54,683 nucleotides of DNA from Lachnospiraceae bacterium. Lineage in GTDB: Bacteria; Bacillota; Clostridia; Lachnospirales; Lachnospiraceae. A model generated the notes under the pieces. It did not search any database. It had not been told where the DNA came from and was given only the letters and a program-made list of their open reading frames with translations. The stretch spans positions 1 through 54,683 of the forward strand of contig JAFXGP010000110.1 in assembly GCA_017521195.1 (NCBI GenBank). The letters run 5' to 3'. Shown piece after piece: positions 53,582-54,683 of this stretch. A program made the position numbers and the translations under genes. Position 1 is the first letter of the stretch. Each line of letters opens with the position of its first letter.

Positions 53582-54683
53582 TTATAAACCTGTGAAAGCG
53601 TCTGGTGTCATACCATTGAAGTTAGCTGCAGGAACGATTTCACCAGCTACAACTTTTTCGAAAGATTCAGCTACTTTAGCAACTGTATCAGCCTGCATCT
53701 GATGTCTTCCTTCTTCACTTACAAAACCTGTAGAGTATGTGTCAGCACCAAGTAAAGCATTTCCGCCTTCAAAAGTACCTGCTACAACGTTTCCTAACTG
53801 AAGTTCTACGTTCATGTCCATAACTTTAAGAGCAGATGTTAATACTACATTTGCATCTCCGTTTGCACCATCGTTAAACTGGTCAACGTCACATCCGATA
53901 AACCATACATCTGTAGCTTCTTTTACAGCTGTTAATACACCGTTTCCGGAAGCACCTGCTGCTACGAAGATTACGTCTACACCTTCACCGATTAAAGCTT
54001 CACCAACAACTTTACCAGTTGCTTCGTCATTGAAGTTACCTACATAGTTACCACCAACGTTAGCACCTGTTACATCTGTACCTGCATAAGAAGCAAGTTC
54101 AACGATTTCTGCTGTTGTTCCATATACTTTATTTGCATAGTTAACACCACTCATGAAACCATACTGGTAGTTTACGTTAGATGGGAATGCAATACCGTTA
54201 ACAACTGCAACTTTTCCTGTTTTTGTTTCTAATGCTGCTGCGATACCTGCACAGAAACCACTTTCCTGTTCTTTGAACTGCATAGCATAGATGTTAGCTA
54301 CTGATACTTCGTTACCTTCAGCATCTGTTGGGTAAGCATCTACTAAGATAAAGTTAACGTCCGGGTTTTCTTCAGCGATAGTTGCGATACCCTGGAACTG
54401 GAAACCACAACATACGATTACGTCATAGTCAGCTACGATATCAGCTACTGCCTGAACTGCTGCTGCAACGTCACCTGTTTCTTCTTTAACAGGAGTTACT
54501 GTTGCACCTGGGTTAGCTTCGATGAAAGCAAGAATACCTTCGTAGTTGTTCTGGTTGAAACTACCATCATCTACACCTGAAGGGCTGCTTACGATAGCGA
54601 TTTTTAAACCTTCTTCTGTTGTTTCTGTTGTTTCTGTTGTTGCTGCTTCTTCTGTTGCAGGAGCTTCTTCTGTTTTAGCACCG
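53582..54683 (-). CDS. BMP-family ABC substrate-binding lipoprotein (5' end cut by the window)
   Basis: A periplasmic-binding-protein-type receptor of which 366 residues are in the window; the signal and lipobox lie beyond the right edge. The frame is open from the edge, before the internal ATG at 54283. A low-complexity linker of Thr, Glu and Ala (TEEAPATEEAATTETTETTEE) comes first, then the BMP domain: LKIAIVSSPSGVDDGSFNQNNYEGI, YDVIVCCGFQFQGI, DVNFILVDAYPTDAEGNE, GFCAGIAAALETKTGKVAVVNG and VDVIFVAAGASGNGVLTAVKEATDVWFIGCDVDQFNDG. Members bind nucleosides or related ligands. It is the upstream gene of the nucleoside-type importer, with a terminator between. Codon use is strongly biased, as in highly expressed genes. 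Confidence 0.95.
   Translation of the reverse strand, partial: GAKTEEAPATEEAATTETTETTEEGLKIAIVSSPSGVDDGSFNQNNYEGILAFIEANPGATVTPVKEETGDVAAAVQAVADIVADYDVIVCCGFQFQGIATIAEENPDVNFILVDAYPTDAEGNEVSVANIYAMQFKEQESGFCAGIAAALETKTGKVAVVNGIAFPSNVNYQYGFMSGVNYANKVYGTTAEIVELASYAGTDVTGANVGGNYVGNFNDEATGKVVGEALIGEGVDVIFVAAGASGNGVLTAVKEATDVWFIGCDVDQFNDGANGDANVVLTSALKVMDMNVELQLGNVVAGTFEGGNALLGADTYSTGFVSEEGRHQMQADTVAKVAESFEKVVAGEIVPAANFNGMTPDAFTGL

Noticed and set aside
53582-54283. BMP-family gene starting at the internal ATG at 54283
   Set aside because: The conserved N-terminal BMP motifs are in the same open frame upstream, so the gene continues to the window edge.

Overview
The window looks like a chromosome segment of a strictly anaerobic, low-GC Gram-positive gut bacterium, most probably a member of the Lachnospiraceae (Clostridia). 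The reasons are strong AGGAGG-type ribosome sites, a SAM-I riboswitch on metK, a class B sortase, an LCP protein, a CpsB/C/D-type phosphoregulatory set, a BMP/NupOPQ-type nucleoside importer, an Rpn/PD-(D/E)XK family typical of this group, and a glycyl radical enzyme. The genus cannot be fixed from the sequence alone. No rRNA, tRNA or CRISPR array was found.

Region 1 (1-22235, minus strand, read right to left) is one large extracellular or capsular polysaccharide locus. It opens with a regulatory and export front end: CpsB-like phosphatase, Wzz-like co-polymerase, BY-kinase, a small membrane-anchored DUF5011-like protein, class B sortase, LCP ligase, and a secreted protein ending in a sortase-like APKTGEF. 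An Rpn-type gene bracketed by 22-bp perfect inverted repeats then interrupts the series. After it come the priming phosphoglycosyltransferase, a GT4, the Wzy-like polymerase, three GT2 enzymes, UDP-glucose dehydrogenase and UDP-glucuronate decarboxylase (UDP-Glc to UDP-GlcA to UDP-Xyl), a glycyl radical enzyme with its radical-SAM activase, the Wzx flippase and a truncated acyltransferase. The distal 14 kb is visibly more AT-rich than the rest and holds two decayed gene remnants, as expected of a variable, exchanged capsule region. The most unusual content is the glycyl radical enzyme pair inside a polysaccharide locus.

Region 2 (22235-24600) is the control region. A divergent XRE regulator gene faces the polysaccharide operon across an array of CAATACT-N2-AGTATTG dyads lying on overlapping divergent promoters. 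metK follows, with its SAM-I riboswitch and terminator.

Region 3 (24584-49445) is mostly single-gene or two-gene core units separated by clear hairpin terminators. It carries an HD-GYP protein, murA, an M23/LysM/G5 wall hydrolase, DNA polymerase IV, a flavin reductase-like protein, a coiled-coil tail-anchored protein, a RelQ-like alarmone synthetase, a small unknown protein, galE, a sugar nucleotidyltransferase, an alanine symporter, carB without carA, a C_GCAxxG_C_C protein, a membrane EAL protein, a HAD phosphatase, a CofE-like protein, an NhaC antiporter, CutC, a chemoreceptor and a DUF1624 membrane protein. galE, the nucleotidyltransferase and murA may share sugar-nucleotide pools with the polysaccharide locus. 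The HD-GYP and EAL proteins imply c-di-GMP turnover.

Region 4 (49472-54683) holds a 169-bp foldback element with 16-bp perfect terminal inverted repeats, then a BMP-family substrate-binding protein (cut by the window edge), an ATPase and two permeases of a nucleoside-type ABC importer. A terminator and two further large palindromes separate the binding protein from the ATPase gene, which has its own promoter.
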